From: Agrobacterium larrymoorei
GTDB lineage: Bacteria; Pseudomonadota; Alphaproteobacteria; Rhizobiales; Rhizobiaceae
Direction of reading: 5' to 3'
Assembly (NCBI RefSeq): GCF_013322225.1
Contig: NZ_JAAMFB010000010.1
Coordinates: 186,001-250,000 of the forward strand
Length of the DNA: 64,000 nt
The position numbers and the translations under genes are program-made. The notes below the pieces were generated by a model, which made no database searches, was not told where the DNA came from, and was given only the letters and a program-made list of their open reading frames with translations. Positions within the stretch are counted from its first letter, which is position 1. Each line of letters opens with the position of its first letter. Shown in pieces: positions 28,250-37,172 of this stretch.

Positions 28250-29902
28250 ATGACAGAGATGAACCGGACCGAAGAACAGCTCGCCGAACTGAACCAGCCC
28301 AGCCTCTGGTCCGGAATCAACGCCTATCGATCCGACCCGCTCATCGTGGATCTGACGTCCAACTTGTCACGCCCGTTGCGTGACGAGATGGATCAGATCG
28401 GCCGCTATGTCACTTCTGCCGAGGCGCAGGAGCTGGCCCGCATGGCCAACCGCAGCACGCCGCAGCTGCACACGCACGGTCCGCGCGGAGAACGCTTGGA
28501 TCAGGTTGAGTTTCACCCGGCCTGGCACGCTCTGATGCGTCGCTCGATGTCGTCCGGTCTCCACAGCGCTGCATGGGAAAACTCGGCTGACACGCGCGGA
28601 AACGAACATAAAGCCCGTGCCACGAAATTCTATCTGACGGCGCAGCTTGAGGCCGGCCATCTTTGCCCGCTGACCATGACACATGCTTCCGTGGCCGCGC
28701 TTATGGCTTCGCCGCGCGTGCAGAAGGAATGGACACCAAAAATCCTGTCGCGCAAATATGATTCCGCTCAGAAACCAGCGCTTCAGAAAACCGCAGTGAC
28801 CATCGGCATGGGCATGACGGAAAAACAGGGCGGCACGGATGTTCGGGCCAACCGCACGACGGCGGAGCGGGTGGGCGAGGGCATCTACCGGCTCTCCGGA
28901 CACAAGTGGTTTCTCTCCGCGCCTATGAGCGATGGCTTCGTGATGCTGGCGCAGATGGGCGATGGTATGGGCTGCTTTCTCGTGCCGCGCTTCCTGGAAG
29001 ACGGCTCCGCCAACGGCCTGCATTTCCAGCGGCTTAAGGACAAACTCGGAAATCGCTCCAATGCATCCGCCGAAGTGGAGTTTTCCGATGCGTTCGGATA
29101 TCTGCTGGGCGAACCCGGTGGCGGAATCCGCACAATTCTCGACATGGTGACATTGACCCGGCTGGATTGCGCGCTGGCATCTTCCGGCATGATGCGGGCT
29201 TCGTTGGCAGAGGCAGTTCATTTTGCCCGTGGTCGTTCTGTTTTCGGCAAGCCTTTGGTCAGTCAGCCGATCATGACGCGCGTGCTTGCTGATATGGCTC
29301 TGGACGTCGCGGCATCGACGGCTCTTTCCTTCCGCCTCGCCACTGCCTTCGATAGCGCACGCAACAACCCCGCAGAAGCGGCCTATGCCCGCGTCATGAC
29401 GCCAATCGTGAAATATTGGTGCTGCAAGATTGCGCCCGCGCTGATCTACGAGGCAATGGAAAGCCTCGGCGGCAACGGCTATGTCGAAGATCGCCCGATT
29501 GCCCGCCACTACCGGGAAGCACCCGTCAACGCCATCTGGGAAGGCTCCGGCAACGTTATGGCGCTGGACGTGCTGCGCGTGCTTCAGCGCGGCAAGGACC
29601 TGTTCGATCTCGTCTTCGAAACCCTCGAACGCGATCTCGGCCCATCCGGCAAAAAGACGACCGATGTTCTGCGCGCAGCAATCGCGCTGTGCGAACGCGA
29701 TGAGGGTGCAGCCCGCCTACTGGTGGAACAATTCGCCCTCGCCGCCGCCGCCGCCGAACTCTGCCGCATCGGCGCGGGCCGCATAGCTGATGCCTTCCTC
29801 GAAACCCGCCTCGCAGGCGGCTGGCGCCATACATACGGCATGCTGGATAGCAGGTTCGACCCGACTTATATTATCGATCTGCTGTATCCACCGGTGTCAT
29901 GA
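28250..29902 (+). CDS. aidB: AidB-type acyl-CoA dehydrogenase family protein
   Basis: 550 residues, the length of AidB rather than of the 380-residue acyl-CoA dehydrogenases. The flavin-binding region reads VTIGMGMTEKQGGTDVRANR (about residue 183-202), then GHKWFLSAPMSDGF and GNGYVEDRPIARHYREAPV (about 405). AidB in E. coli is part of the Ada adaptive response to alkylation and binds DNA through its C-terminal domain; here no ada or LexA site was seen nearby. The start at 28250 gives a usual N-terminus; GACAGAG lies upstream. Confidence 0.9.
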   Translation: MTEMNRTEEQLAELNQPSLWSGINAYRSDPLIVDLTSNLSRPLRDEMDQIGRYVTSAEAQELARMANRSTPQLHTHGPRGERLDQVEFHPAWHALMRRSMSSGLHSAAWENSADTRGNEHKARATKFYLTAQLEAGHLCPLTMTHASVAALMASPRVQKEWTPKILSRKYDSAQKPALQKTAVTIGMGMTEKQGGTDVRANRTTAERVGEGIYRLSGHKWFLSAPMSDGFVMLAQMGDGMGCFLVPRFLEDGSANGLHFQRLKDKLGNRSNASAEVEFSDAFGYLLGEPGGGIRTILDMVTLTRLDCALASSGMMRASLAEAVHFARGRSVFGKPLVSQPIMTRVLADMALDVAASTALSFRLATAFDSARNNPAEAAYARVMTPIVKYWCCKIAPALIYEAMESLGGNGYVEDRPIARHYREAPVNAIWEGSGNVMALDVLRVLQRGKDLFDLVFETLERDLGPSGKKTTDVLRAAIALCERDEGAARLLVEQFALAAAAAELCRIGAGRIADAFLETRLAGGWRHTYGMLDSRFDPTYIIDLLYPPVS

Positions 29903-29994
29903 GATGCGATCCAATTTCTACGATTAGTGCTGAGATTTCACTCGTTTTTGCGGAATTAGAAGCAAAAGCTTATTTACTCTGGCGGTGACGTTGA

Positions 29995-30237
29995 ATGAAA
30001 ACAGCTTGCATCCTAGTTCGAGTTTTATGGGATGAGCACGCTGCTGTTTGGGTTGCTTCTAGTCACGACATCGATGGAATGGCTGTCGAAGCAGAGACGG
30101 TCGAATTGCTGGAAAGCAGAGTTTTAGCGGCCATTTCCGATCTGCACGATTTAAACGGCGTTGAGTGCGCTTCACGAGGACTGCCCGTGCATTTCAGGGA
30201 AGATAATACTGTAAAAGAGCATCATTTTACCCCTTGA
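29995..30237 (+). CDS. DUF1902 (HicB-like fold) protein
   Basis: 80 residues beginning MKTACILVRVLWDEHAAVWV and continuing ASSHDIDGMAVEAETVELLE, the DUF1902 pattern, related in fold to HicB antitoxins. No HicA toxin gene is adjacent, so this is an orphan by inspection. The codons are A/T-richer than in neighbouring genes, which suggests an imported or decaying locus. The 92 bases before it contain no toxin-like frame. GGCGGTGACG precedes the ATG weakly. Confidence 0.75.
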   Translation: MKTACILVRVLWDEHAAVWVASSHDIDGMAVEAETVELLESRVLAAISDLHDLNGVECASRGLPVHFREDNTVKEHHFTP

Positions 30238-30283
30238 TAAGGGTCCAATTTCTCTCTGAAGAAAATTTTCCTACTTAAATGAA

Positions 30284-30409
30284 TTACTCACCGGGATGAA
30301 TGCGGTGGTTTTTATCGTTGCGTTCATTTACGCGAACGGCGATCCATGCGGCGGTTACGATGCTCGCTGGCAAGGCAATATAGAAAAAGATTTCCATAGC
30401 AGTCATCAT
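30284..30409 (-). CDS. 41-residue single-pass membrane protein
   Basis: The product starts MMTAMEIFFYIALPASIVTA and continues AWIAVRVNERNDKNHRIHPG, one membrane helix (about residues 5-26) followed by a polar, basic tail. Its ATG overlaps the TGA of the upstream gene (ATGA at 30409-30406), strong support for translational coupling and for both frames being real. The family is not recognised. The end converges on the DUF1902 gene 46 bases away. Confidence 0.55.
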   Translation of the reverse strand: MMTAMEIFFYIALPASIVTAAWIAVRVNERNDKNHRIHPGE

Positions 30410-30699
30410 TTTAGCCCTCCAAGGGTTCGTCTTGCGAGCAAATGTAGTGCAATTGCGGCTGAAAGCCAAATCAATGTTCCGACAGCAGTACCAATCGACA
30501 GGCCACCGGAAGGGTTATTTGCTATACTGGCCGCAGGGGCGATGAGGCCCGCAACAATGCAAGCCGTCGACGCGCGGTCGAGAGAGTTTGCAAGCAGCTT
30601 CGTGCGTTCGTTGTGTATCAATGTCATTTGTAGGCCAGTCGTCTCTCCTAATGGTTGAAATGGTATATCGCTAAAAACGTTTATTGGAGGCTTAGTCAT
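30406..30699 (-). CDS. Small two-helix membrane protein
   Basis: 97 residues starting MTKPPINVFSDIPFQPLG. The core MTLIHNERTKLLANSLDRAS precedes two membrane helices (about residues 43-62 and 68-90) and ends ALHLLARRTLGGLK. I recall very similar small proteins, sometimes mislabelled as transporters, in rhizobial genomes. Possible starts are 30705, 30699 and 30627; GAAGG upstream favours the first two. It is coupled to the 41-residue gene and divergent from the TetR gene, with a CtrA-like site between. Confidence 0.6.
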   Translation of the reverse strand: MTKPPINVFSDIPFQPLGETTGLQMTLIHNERTKLLANSLDRASTACIVAGLIAPAASIANNPSGGLSIGTAVGTLIWLSAAIALHLLARRTLGGLK

Positions 30700-30750
30700 G
30701 GCCATCCACAGAAACCTTCTTATATCAATTCTCCCTACATTGCTCCGTCA

Positions 30751-30765
30751 TTAACCCTTTGCTAA
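30751..30765. promoter_or_regulatory. CtrA-like site between small membrane genes and tetR
   Basis: TTAA-CCCTTTG-CTAA at 30751-30765 differs in one base from the CtrA consensus TTAA-N7-TTAA and is followed by C as in the extended consensus. It lies 40 bases before the TetR gene and 52 bases before the divergent membrane gene. It could serve either. Confidence 0.4.
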
Positions 30766-30804
30766 CTCCATAATCGAAGTCACCATACGGAGATTCGTGG
30801 AGCC

Positions 30805-31455
30805 ATGCTGGCAATCGATGGCACTGCCGCCCTTAATTCGTCTGCGCCTGAAAAGCGTATCAAGGATCGCGCTGCGACGGAGACGGCGATCTTTGTTGCC
30901 GCCAAATCTTTATTGGCGGAGGAGGGGTTTCAGGGTTTCGGTATCAATGCCGTGGCGCGGCGTGCGGGGTGCGACAAGCAGTTGATCTACCGCTATTTCG
31001 GCGGGCTCGAAGGGCTGGTCGATGCGATCGGGCAGGACCTCGGCTCCTGGGTGCAGGATCGTATTCCGGAAGATACGGGCGGTATGTTTCTGCTGACCTA
31101 CGGCGATCTCATGGAAAGGCTGGCCCTCTATTACCTCGATGCGCTTCGTTCCGACCCGCTGGTTTGCAAAATAGTTGCCTGGGAAGTTTCCGAGAACACG
31201 CCGCAGGTGAAGCAGCTTGCGGAAGCGCGTGCCAAGGCCTTGTCGAAATGGGTAGAGCGGATGCGCGGTTCACTCGAGCCGCCGAAGGGTGTAGACCCAG
31301 CGGCACTGAACGCCGTGCTTTTCGCTGCGATTCAGCATCTTGTCATTGCCGGTGCCACAAATGGGCAGTTTGCCGGTGTGTCGCTGAAAACCGTCAAGGA
31401 TTGGGACAAAATCGGTTCTGCCGTAAAGCGTCTCGTTCGCGGCGTTTACGGCTAA
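30805..31455 (+). CDS. TetR family transcriptional regulator
   Basis: 216 residues. The helix-turn-helix is INAVARRAGCDKQLIYRYFG (about residues 50-69), preceded by TETAIFVAAKSLLAEEGFQG, the classic TetR N-terminal domain; the C-terminal ligand-binding region is all helical and not assignable. Targets may be the divergent small membrane genes or itself. No palindromic operator could be assigned with confidence in the upstream 105 bases. Confidence 0.9.
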   Translation: MLAIDGTAALNSSAPEKRIKDRAATETAIFVAAKSLLAEEGFQGFGINAVARRAGCDKQLIYRYFGGLEGLVDAIGQDLGSWVQDRIPEDTGGMFLLTYGDLMERLALYYLDALRSDPLVCKIVAWEVSENTPQVKQLAEARAKALSKWVERMRGSLEPPKGVDPAALNAVLFAAIQHLVIAGATNGQFAGVSLKTVKDWDKIGSAVKRLVRGVYG

Positions 31456-31555
31456 TTCATCAATATTATAATTACCTAATGTAGTGCGGAGCTTTGCGTC
31501 CCGTCGCCCGTTGCTGCCATCAGAGCAGACACTTATCCACAAGCGAAAGCTCGTG

Positions 31556-31624
31556 TTAACCATATTTACAAGTTTTGTTTGCCCCAGGTTTCTGCTGAGA
31601 TCATTATGTTAATGATATATTAAC
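31556..31624 (+). promoter_or_regulatory. CtrA box (perfect) and upstream half-site
   Basis: TTAA-TGATATA-TTAAC at 31609-31624 is an exact TTAA-N7-TTAA CtrA box with the extended C. A weaker TTAA-CCATATT-TACA lies at 31556-31570. The perfect box is 33 bases before the GTG of the small gene at 31657, the usual place for CtrA-controlled promoters. Confidence 0.65.
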
Positions 31625-31656
31625 CATGCGTCTGTGGGCGCATGAAAGGAAGCGTT

Positions 31657-31818
31657 GTGAGCCGCTGGGTATCCTTGAGCGTCATGATGACGTTTTTCGC
31701 TATGTTGCCGTTGGATCTTGATGCTCCAACGCTCAATCTCTGCATCATGGCAGTGTTCCGTTGGGGTGTTCTAGCCGCAATCCCCGATACGTTTTTCGCG
31801 CGGGAGCAGATGGCATGA
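31657..31818 (+). CDS. 53-residue small membrane protein upstream of DUF6105
   Basis: The product reads MSRWVSLSVMMTFFAMLPLD at its start and has a second hydrophobic stretch AVFRWGVLAAIPDTFFA. GTG at 31657 is preferred because AAAGGA lies six bases upstream; an in-frame ATG at 31642 has no ribosome site. Its TGA overlaps the ATG of the next gene (ATGA, 31815-31818), so the two are coupled. Function unknown; a perfect CtrA box stands before it. Confidence 0.55.
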   Translation: MSRWVSLSVMMTFFAMLPLDLDAPTLNLCIMAVFRWGVLAAIPDTFFAREQMA

Positions 31819-32141
31819 AGTGGATTCTGATTCTGTGGGCCGGGCCGGTGGCGCTGCTTGGGAGCTGGTACAGCCTTTCCTATTACGACATGAGCTTCGG
31901 GGTTTTCATGCTGACCCGGCAGGCGCATGATCTGGTCTTCCAGATTTACGGAAACCTTCTCGGCATTCCGCCTGAGACGTTACCGCCCCTGGTCGCAAGA
32001 GCTATCGCTTTCGATAGCCTCATCGTTTTTACCATCATTGTGTTTCGCAAGCGTGCAGCCATTACAGCTTGGTGGCGGCGACGTCAGTCTTCCGAGGCTG
32101 CGTCTCTGGCAAGTGCTGAGAGCCTGTCCAAGGCGCCCTGA
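31815..32141 (+). CDS. DUF6105 family membrane protein
   Basis: 108 residues starting [20 protein letters not shown], with two membrane helices (about 2-18 and 61-79) and the conserved segment [20 protein letters not shown] between them and the end [13 protein letters not shown] recognise it as the rhizobial DUF6105 family of unknown function. Coupled to the preceding small gene; its last 58 bases overlap the 3' end of ruvX on the opposite strand. Confidence 0.78.
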   Translation: MKWILILWAGPVALLGSWYSLSYYDMSFGVFMLTRQAHDLVFQIYGNLLGIPPETLPPLVARAIAFDSLIVFTIIVFRKRAAITAWWRRRQSSEAASLASAESLSKAP

Positions 32142-32572
32142 AGGATAAAGCTGGCCGCTGCCGAATCGATCCGCTCGGCACGCTTTGCGCGGGAAACATC
32201 CATTTCCAACAAAGCACGCTCTGCGGCAACTGTTGAAAGCCGCTCATCCCAGAAGACAAAGGGGATTTCCGTCTTCTCGCTCATGGCGCGAACGAAGGCG
32301 CGGGTGGCCTGAACGCGTGGCCCTGCGGAGCCATCCATGTTCATAGGCAGACCGATGACGAAGGCGGCGACTTTTTCCTTTGCGGCAAAATCCAGCAGAA
32401 CTTGTGCATCCTGCGTGAACTTGATGCGCTTTAAGACCGGGCGAGGGGTCGCGAAACGACGCGAAAGATCGGACATGGCAAGGCCGATCGTCTTGGTGCC
32501 AAGGTCCAGCCCTGCAATGGCCTGTCCGGTTTGAAGAAAGCCCGGAAGCTCCTCGATGGTCAGCGTCGCCAT
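32084..32572 (-). CDS. ruvX: Putative pre-16S rRNA nuclease / Holliday junction resolvase-like (RuvX/YqgF)
   Basis: A 162-residue RNase H-fold protein. [16 protein letters not shown] near residue 20 carries the first catalytic Asp, and [19 protein letters not shown] near 109 the later acidic residues. The family trims the 5' end of 16S rRNA in E. coli, and a resolvase role has been proposed. I start at the ATG 32572; one at 32596 would overlap the PhnA-like gene. It converges on DUF6105 with a 58-base overlap. Confidence 0.92.
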   Translation of the reverse strand: MATLTIEELPGFLQTGQAIAGLDLGTKTIGLAMSDLSRRFATPRPVLKRIKFTQDAQVLLDFAAKEKVAAFVIGLPMNMDGSAGPRVQATRAFVRAMSEKTEIPFVFWDERLSTVAAERALLEMDVSRAKRAERIDSAAASFILQGALDRLSALARDAASED

Positions 32573-32579
32573 GTGTCTC

Positions 32580-32882
32580 TCACCGTTTACGGACAAATTC
32601 CGTGCGCAGGACCAGACCCTTCACGGTATCATGCTTGCAATCGATTTCTTCAGGATTTCCAGTCAGGCGAATGGAGCGGATAACCGTGCCCTGCTTCAGC
32701 GTCGTGCTCGTGCCCTTTACCTTCAAATCCTTGATAAGGGTGACGGAATCGCCGTCTGTGAGTACGTTGCCAGCCGCATCGCGAACTTCGTTGGCCGTTG
32801 TTGCGGCGGCCGCGACTTCTGAGGCCGGGCGCCATTCACCGCTCGCTTCGTCATACACATATTCGTCATCATCTGCGGCCAT
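32580..32882 (-). CDS. PhnA/YjdM-like protein
   Basis: 100 residues starting [20 protein letters not shown], with the PhnA C-terminal domain ([20 protein letters not shown], then [12 protein letters not shown] and [16 protein letters not shown]). The N-terminal zinc ribbon of longer family members is absent. Despite the name, a role in alkylphosphonate use is not established for this family. ruvX follows seven bases downstream, so both form an operon. Confidence 0.88.
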   Translation of the reverse strand: MAADDDEYVYDEASGEWRPASEVAAAATTANEVRDAAGNVLTDGDSVTLIKDLKVKGTSTTLKQGTVIRSIRLTGNPEEIDCKHDTVKGLVLRTEFVRKR

Positions 32883-32965
32883 GGTCAAAGTCCTGAAATT
32901 ATCGGCGTCCCGTTGTCTGGCCCGTCCTATGTCATAATATACCTGCAATACAAAGGAGAACTTCC

Positions 32966-33670
32966 ATGAAACTTACCTGGCTTGGCCACTCCGCATTCCG
33001 CATTGAAACGGGGCATGCGAAAATCCTCATCGACCCGTTCTTTACCGGAAATCCGGGCTTCGCAGGGCAGGACGCCAAGGATGCCGCGAGCGACATCACC
33101 CATATTTTGCTGACCCACGGTCACGGCGACCATGTTGGCGACACGATTCAGCTAGCGCAGCAAACCGGCGCAACCGTGCTCGCCAATGCAGATCTCGCTG
33201 CATGGCTCGGTTCCAAGGGCGTTTCAAAACTGGAGATGGGCAATACCGGCGGCACGGTCTCATTTAACGGCTTTTCTGCGACCTTCACGAATGCCTTGCA
33301 CTCTTCGGCGCAACTCACAGAAGATGGTGTTTCGCACTCGCTCGGTAGCGCCAACGGCCTGATGCTGCATTTCGAAGATGGCCCGACCGTTTATCACATG
33401 GGTGATACCGACATCTTTTCCGACATGGCTTTGATCAACGAGTTGCATGAACCGGAAGTCGGCCTCGTCCCGGTAGGCGACCGCTTCACAATGGGCGGCG
33501 CGGTTGCGGCCCTTGCCTGCCAGCGTTTCTTCAAATTCCGCCACGCCATTCCTTGCCACTACGGCTCATTCCCGATCATCGACCAGACCCCGGAAAAATT
33601 CGTGACCGGCATGGACGGCTCGCAAACCCGCGTTGATGTGCCGAAGGTTGGGCAGACGCTGACGTTTTGA
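32966..33670 (+). CDS. UPF0173 metal-dependent hydrolase
   Basis: A 234-residue metallo-beta-lactamase-fold enzyme. It starts [20 protein letters not shown], has the metal motif [13 protein letters not shown] (about residue 48-60), an Asp in [12 protein letters not shown] and a C-terminal [11 protein letters not shown]. The family's substrate is unknown. GGAGAAC precedes the start. It is divergent from the PhnA-like gene (83 bases) and convergent with the M48 protease. Confidence 0.93.
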   Translation: MKLTWLGHSAFRIETGHAKILIDPFFTGNPGFAGQDAKDAASDITHILLTHGHGDHVGDTIQLAQQTGATVLANADLAAWLGSKGVSKLEMGNTGGTVSFNGFSATFTNALHSSAQLTEDGVSHSLGSANGLMLHFEDGPTVYHMGDTDIFSDMALINELHEPEVGLVPVGDRFTMGGAVAALACQRFFKFRHAIPCHYGSFPIIDQTPEKFVTGMDGSQTRVDVPKVGQTLTF

Positions 33671-33680
33671 CAACAAATAG

Positions 33681-33705
33681 ACCCGGAGCGATATTCGCTC
33701 CGGGT
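33681..33705. terminator. Hairpin between convergent genes
   Basis: ACCCGGAGCG-ATATT-CGCTCCGGGT is a perfect ten-base-pair stem ten bases after the UPF0173 stop. On the minus strand it is followed by CTATTTGTTG, a poor T tract; on the plus strand by none. It most likely serves both convergent genes. Confidence 0.65.
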
Positions 33706-33724
33706 CCATGCCTTGGGAGGCAGT

Positions 33725-34582
33725 TTAGGCCAATTGCGGCTCGACGCGACCAGTCTGCGGCTGTCTTGCCGGAGCCTGGGAAGCGCCGCCAAAGGCATTT
33801 CGCCACTCGCTCAATGCGGCAACGCGCCGGGTGTGTCGCGGGTAGAGCGAAACGATATTTAGGAAGAAACCTGCAATTGAAGGCACCAACTTATCTTGCG
33901 CTTCGAAAGCGGCAGGGTTCATCTGGGCATTCAATTTTGCGCTGCCGCATGCCAGCATTTGAAGCGCCGTATGCGATGCCTTCAAATTCCCCGATACGAC
34001 GAGCCCGACGCGGTCGCATGTAAGTTCGCGAGCGCGCGAGTAAGCCTGACCAAGAAACGGAACGATCAGGCCTGGAAGGCGCAAGAAGCTCCAAGGCTCA
34101 TCCAGATGACCTGCAACGTGGTGGCCGAGTTCGTGGCCGATTACGAACTTGACCTGCTCCTCATCGTCCGCATCGATCAGGGTCGATGTCAGCCAGATGT
34201 AACGGGTGCGTCCGACGAGCGTCAGCGCCATGGCGTTCATTACGCCGTTGGAATTGTAGACGAAGGCCGTCGGCGCTTCTTTCAGGCCGAGCGCTCGAGC
34301 CCCATCCACGACCATTTTATGGAGATGAGGAAATTGCGTGTCGCTGACCATAACGTAATGGCCCATCATGTACGCGCGGACCAAAGCCCGGGCGACATAA
34401 GAGAAGAACCATATGAAGAGGATGTAGAACAGGGCGACAAAGAGCAGAGCTATGCTCTCTGTCAGGGCTGCGTAGACGATGAACCCGGCGAGGCCGAGCC
34501 AGACGAGCGTGCCGATGATCAGGCTAAGAGAGCCATATAGCTTCTCTTTGGAATGACGCACTTTCGACATTTGGAAATTCAT
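33725..34582 (-). CDS. M48 family zinc metalloprotease, membrane-bound
   Basis: 285 residues. Two N-terminal membrane helices (about 18-38 and 45-65), then the protease domain with HELGHHVAGH at 150-159 (zinc ligands and catalytic Glu) and a downstream ELTCDRVGL supplying the third ligand. It resembles HtpX/Oma1-like membrane quality-control proteases. The ATG at 34582 is chosen because GGGGGA lies six bases upstream; the nine-residue-longer frame lacks one. Confidence 0.88.
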   Translation of the reverse strand: MNFQMSKVRHSKEKLYGSLSLIIGTLVWLGLAGFIVYAALTESIALLFVALFYILFIWFFSYVARALVRAYMMGHYVMVSDTQFPHLHKMVVDGARALGLKEAPTAFVYNSNGVMNAMALTLVGRTRYIWLTSTLIDADDEEQVKFVIGHELGHHVAGHLDEPWSFLRLPGLIVPFLGQAYSRARELTCDRVGLVVSGNLKASHTALQMLACGSAKLNAQMNPAAFEAQDKLVPSIAGFFLNIVSLYPRHTRRVAALSEWRNAFGGASQAPARQPQTGRVEPQLA

Positions 34583-34833
34583 GGAAATCCCCCGGTTAAA
34601 TGGCTGCAAGTATGCGAAACTTGAAAAACACGATTCCGCACACCTGCAACGGTTTCAAAAAGGCATTGCATCTAGAAATTGAGCGATGACGCCCGCGCGA
34701 AAACTCGCGCAATAATTAAAAGTTCCCGCATAGGGGGAATATTATTTCCGCGGCTGTTTATGGATGCGATGAAGGTTGCGAACTGCGAGCGCGGTCATTA
34801 TAGCGGGTAGGAAAATTCTACCGGAGTCACACC

Positions 34834-35121
34834 ATGTCCGTCGATCTTGCCACCGTGAAGCGCGTCGCGCGTCTTTCCCGTATTGCCGTCAGCGAAGAAG
34901 AGGCCAACATCATGCTTGGCCAGCTGAATGGCATTCTCGGTTTCGTGGAGCAGTTGTCGGAAGTGAATGTGGATGGCGTCGAGCCGATGACCTCCGTTAC
35001 GCCGGTGGCCATGAAAAAGCGGGTCGATGACGTGAATGACGGCAACAAGGCTGATGACATCGTTGCCAATGCGCCTGCCACAGACCGTAATTTCTTCATG
35101 GTTCCGAAGGTGGTCGAGTAA
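34834..35121 (+). CDS. gatC: Asp-tRNA(Asn)/Glu-tRNA(Gln) amidotransferase subunit C
   Basis: 95 residues starting [20 protein letters not shown], with [20 protein letters not shown] and the ending [14 protein letters not shown], the full GatC pattern. GatC stabilises the GatA-GatB complex that converts Glu-tRNA-Gln (and Asp-tRNA-Asn) to the correct amide. gatA follows after 57 bases; gatB is separated by about 1.4 kb. Confidence 0.96.
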   Translation: MSVDLATVKRVARLSRIAVSEEEANIMLGQLNGILGFVEQLSEVNVDGVEPMTSVTPVAMKKRVDDVNDGNKADDIVANAPATDRNFFMVPKVVE

Positions 35122-35178
35122 GCGGTTTCGCCTGCTCCCATTCGACAAGTCTCAAAGTTTTCGAAAGCCGTTGCCGAT

Positions 35179-36660
35179 ATGACCGAACTGACCAGCCTCA
35201 CCATTGCCGAAGCACGTGACAAGCTGAAGGCCAAGGAATTCACCGCCGTTGAACTGACGGACGCCTATCTGAAGACCATCGATGCCGCCAACGAGACGCT
35301 GAACGCCTATGTCGTGACGACGCCGGAAAAGGCGCGCGAAATGGCCAAGGCTTCGGACGAACGACTGGCAGCAGGCAAGGGCGGCGCGCTGGAAGGTATT
35401 CCTCTCGGCGTGAAGGATCTCTTCGCCACCCGCGATATCCACACCCAGGCCTGCTCGCATGTTCTTGATGGGTTCAAGCCGAAATACGAATCGACCGTCA
35501 CGCAGAACCTGTGGGACGAGGGCGCGGTTCTTCTCGGAAAGCTCAACATGGACGAATTCGCCATGGGCTCTTCCAACGAAAGCTCCTATTACGGCCCGGC
35601 CATCAACCCTTGGCGCGCCAACGGCTCCGACAAGAACCTCGTTCCCGGCGGCTCTTCTGGTGGTTCTGCCGCAGCCGTTGCGGCGCATCTGTGCGCTGGT
35701 GCTACGGCCACCGATACCGGCGGCTCCATTCGCCAGCCTGCGGCCTTTACCGGCACGGTCGGCATCAAGCCGACCTATGGCCGTGTCTCCCGCTGGGGTA
35801 TTGCCGCTTATGCGTCTTCGCTCGATCAGGCCGGCCCGATTGCCCGCGACGTGCGCGATGCTGCAATTATGCTGAAGTCCATGGCAAGCGTAGACACGAA
35901 GGATACAACCTCCGTCGATCTGCCGGTGCCGGATTATGAAAAGGCCATCGGTCAGTCGCTAAAAGGCCTGAAGATCGGTATTCCGAAGGAGTATCGCGTC
36001 GATGGCATGCCGGAAGAAATCGAAAAGCTTTGGGCGCAGGGCGTTGCATGGCTGAAGGATGCTGGCGCTGAAGTGGTCGATATCTTGCTGCCGCACACGA
36101 AATACGCACTGCCAGCCTATTACATCGTAGCCCCTGCGGAAGCCTCTTCCAACCTCGCGCGTTATGACGGAGTTCGCTACGGCCTGCGCGTCGATGGCAA
36201 AGACATTGCCGACATGTACGAGAAGAGCCGCGCAGCCGGTTTCGGCTCAGAAGTGAAGCGCCGCATCATGGTTGGCACCTACGTCCTTTCCGCTGGCTAT
36301 TACGACGCCTACTACCTCAAGGCGCAGAAGGTTCGCACGCTGATCAAGCGCGACTTCGAAAACGTCTTCCATGAGGGCGTGGACGCCGTTCTTGCGCCGA
36401 TCACGCCATCGTCGGCCTTCGAAATCGGCGACAAGGAACTGGCAGCCGATCCGGTGAAAATGTACCTTCAGGACGTCTTTACGATTACCGTCAACATGGC
36501 CGGTCTACCCGGTCTGTCCGTTCCTGCCGGTCTGGACGGAAAAGGCCTGCCGCTCGGCCTCCAGCTTATAGGCAAGCCATTCGAAGAAGAAACGCTGTTC
36601 AAGACGGCGCACGCTATCGAGCAGGCTGCGGGCAAGTTTACGCCCGCCAAGTGGTGGTAA
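35179..36660 (+). CDS. gatA: Asp-tRNA(Asn)/Glu-tRNA(Gln) amidotransferase subunit A
   Basis: A 493-residue amidase-signature enzyme that releases ammonia from glutamine for tRNA amidation. The catalytic triad is visible: Lys79 in PLGVKDLF, the cis-Ser at 159 in [11 protein letters not shown] and the nucleophile Ser183 in [11 protein letters not shown]. Part of the gatC-gatA unit; the following GNAT gene overlaps its 3' end by about ten bases. Confidence 0.97.
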   Translation: MTELTSLTIAEARDKLKAKEFTAVELTDAYLKTIDAANETLNAYVVTTPEKAREMAKASDERLAAGKGGALEGIPLGVKDLFATRDIHTQACSHVLDGFKPKYESTVTQNLWDEGAVLLGKLNMDEFAMGSSNESSYYGPAINPWRANGSDKNLVPGGSSGGSAAAVAAHLCAGATATDTGGSIRQPAAFTGTVGIKPTYGRVSRWGIAAYASSLDQAGPIARDVRDAAIMLKSMASVDTKDTTSVDLPVPDYEKAIGQSLKGLKIGIPKEYRVDGMPEEIEKLWAQGVAWLKDAGAEVVDILLPHTKYALPAYYIVAPAEASSNLARYDGVRYGLRVDGKDIADMYEKSRAAGFGSEVKRRIMVGTYVLSAGYYDAYYLKAQKVRTLIKRDFENVFHEGVDAVLAPITPSSAFEIGDKELAADPVKMYLQDVFTITVNMAGLPGLSVPAGLDGKGLPLGLQLIGKPFEEETLFKTAHAIEQAAGKFTPAKWW

Positions 36661-37172
36661 ACGGTCTTAAAATTCGAGCCATGACAGAGGCCGATCGCAA
36701 AGCGGTCGGCCTCATTGGTTTTCTCGCCTGGAAATCCAGCAGCGCATTTGAGGATGTCTACCTCGATCCGGTCGTGATCGAGCGGGTGCACGGTGAGTTT
36801 ACGAAATTCGCGAAAGAAACAGACTGCGATGTCGCAGTTGCCGATATCGACGGCGTAGTCGTCGGCTGGGGAGCTCGCGCCGGTGAGCCCGACTATATTT
36901 CCGATATCTGGATCGATCCCGATTTTCAGGGCAAGGGACTTGGACGGCTTTTGGTCGAGCACTTTCTCGATCAGATGAGCAACTCCAGCATTTCTGCCGC
37001 CAGGATCTCCACGCACGCTAAAAACACCAACGCCATTCGCGCCTATGAGCGCTGTGGCTTTCAAATCGTCTGGCACGGCACGAGCTGGTCTGAAACTATG
37101 CAGGTCGATCTGGAAAAGGTCCGGCTGGAAAAAAAGTTGATTGAAACAGATCTTTCAGAGGCAGTGCTGTGA
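36651..37172 (+). CDS. GNAT family N-acetyltransferase (first of a tandem pair)
   Basis: 173 residues with the acetyl-CoA motif [19 protein letters not shown] (about residue 85-103) and the second-strand element YISDIWI. GTG at 36651 or 36654 overlapping the gatA stop is chosen because [10 protein letters not shown] looks like the first beta strand of the fold; an ATG at 36681 would cut it off. It resembles the next gene along its length, so the two probably arose by duplication. Substrate unknown. Confidence 0.82.
   Translation: MVVNGLKIRAMTEADRKAVGLIGFLAWKSSSAFEDVYLDPVVIERVHGEFTKFAKETDCDVAVADIDGVVVGWGARAGEPDYISDIWIDPDFQGKGLGRLLVEHFLDQMSNSSISAARISTHAKNTNAIRAYERCGFQIVWHGTSWSETMQVDLEKVRLEKKLIETDLSEAVL

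Noticed and set aside
29899-29988. 29-codon frame (MRCDPISTISAEIS...) before DUF1902, overlapping the aidB stop
   Set aside because: I considered a HicA-like toxin fragment because of the ATGA overlap, but there is no HicA motif and no ribosome site; too short to support.
30231-30252. ACCCCTT-GAT-AAGGGT hairpin after DUF1902
   Set aside because: The stem is short, overlaps the stop codon and has no T tract, so I do not call it a terminator.
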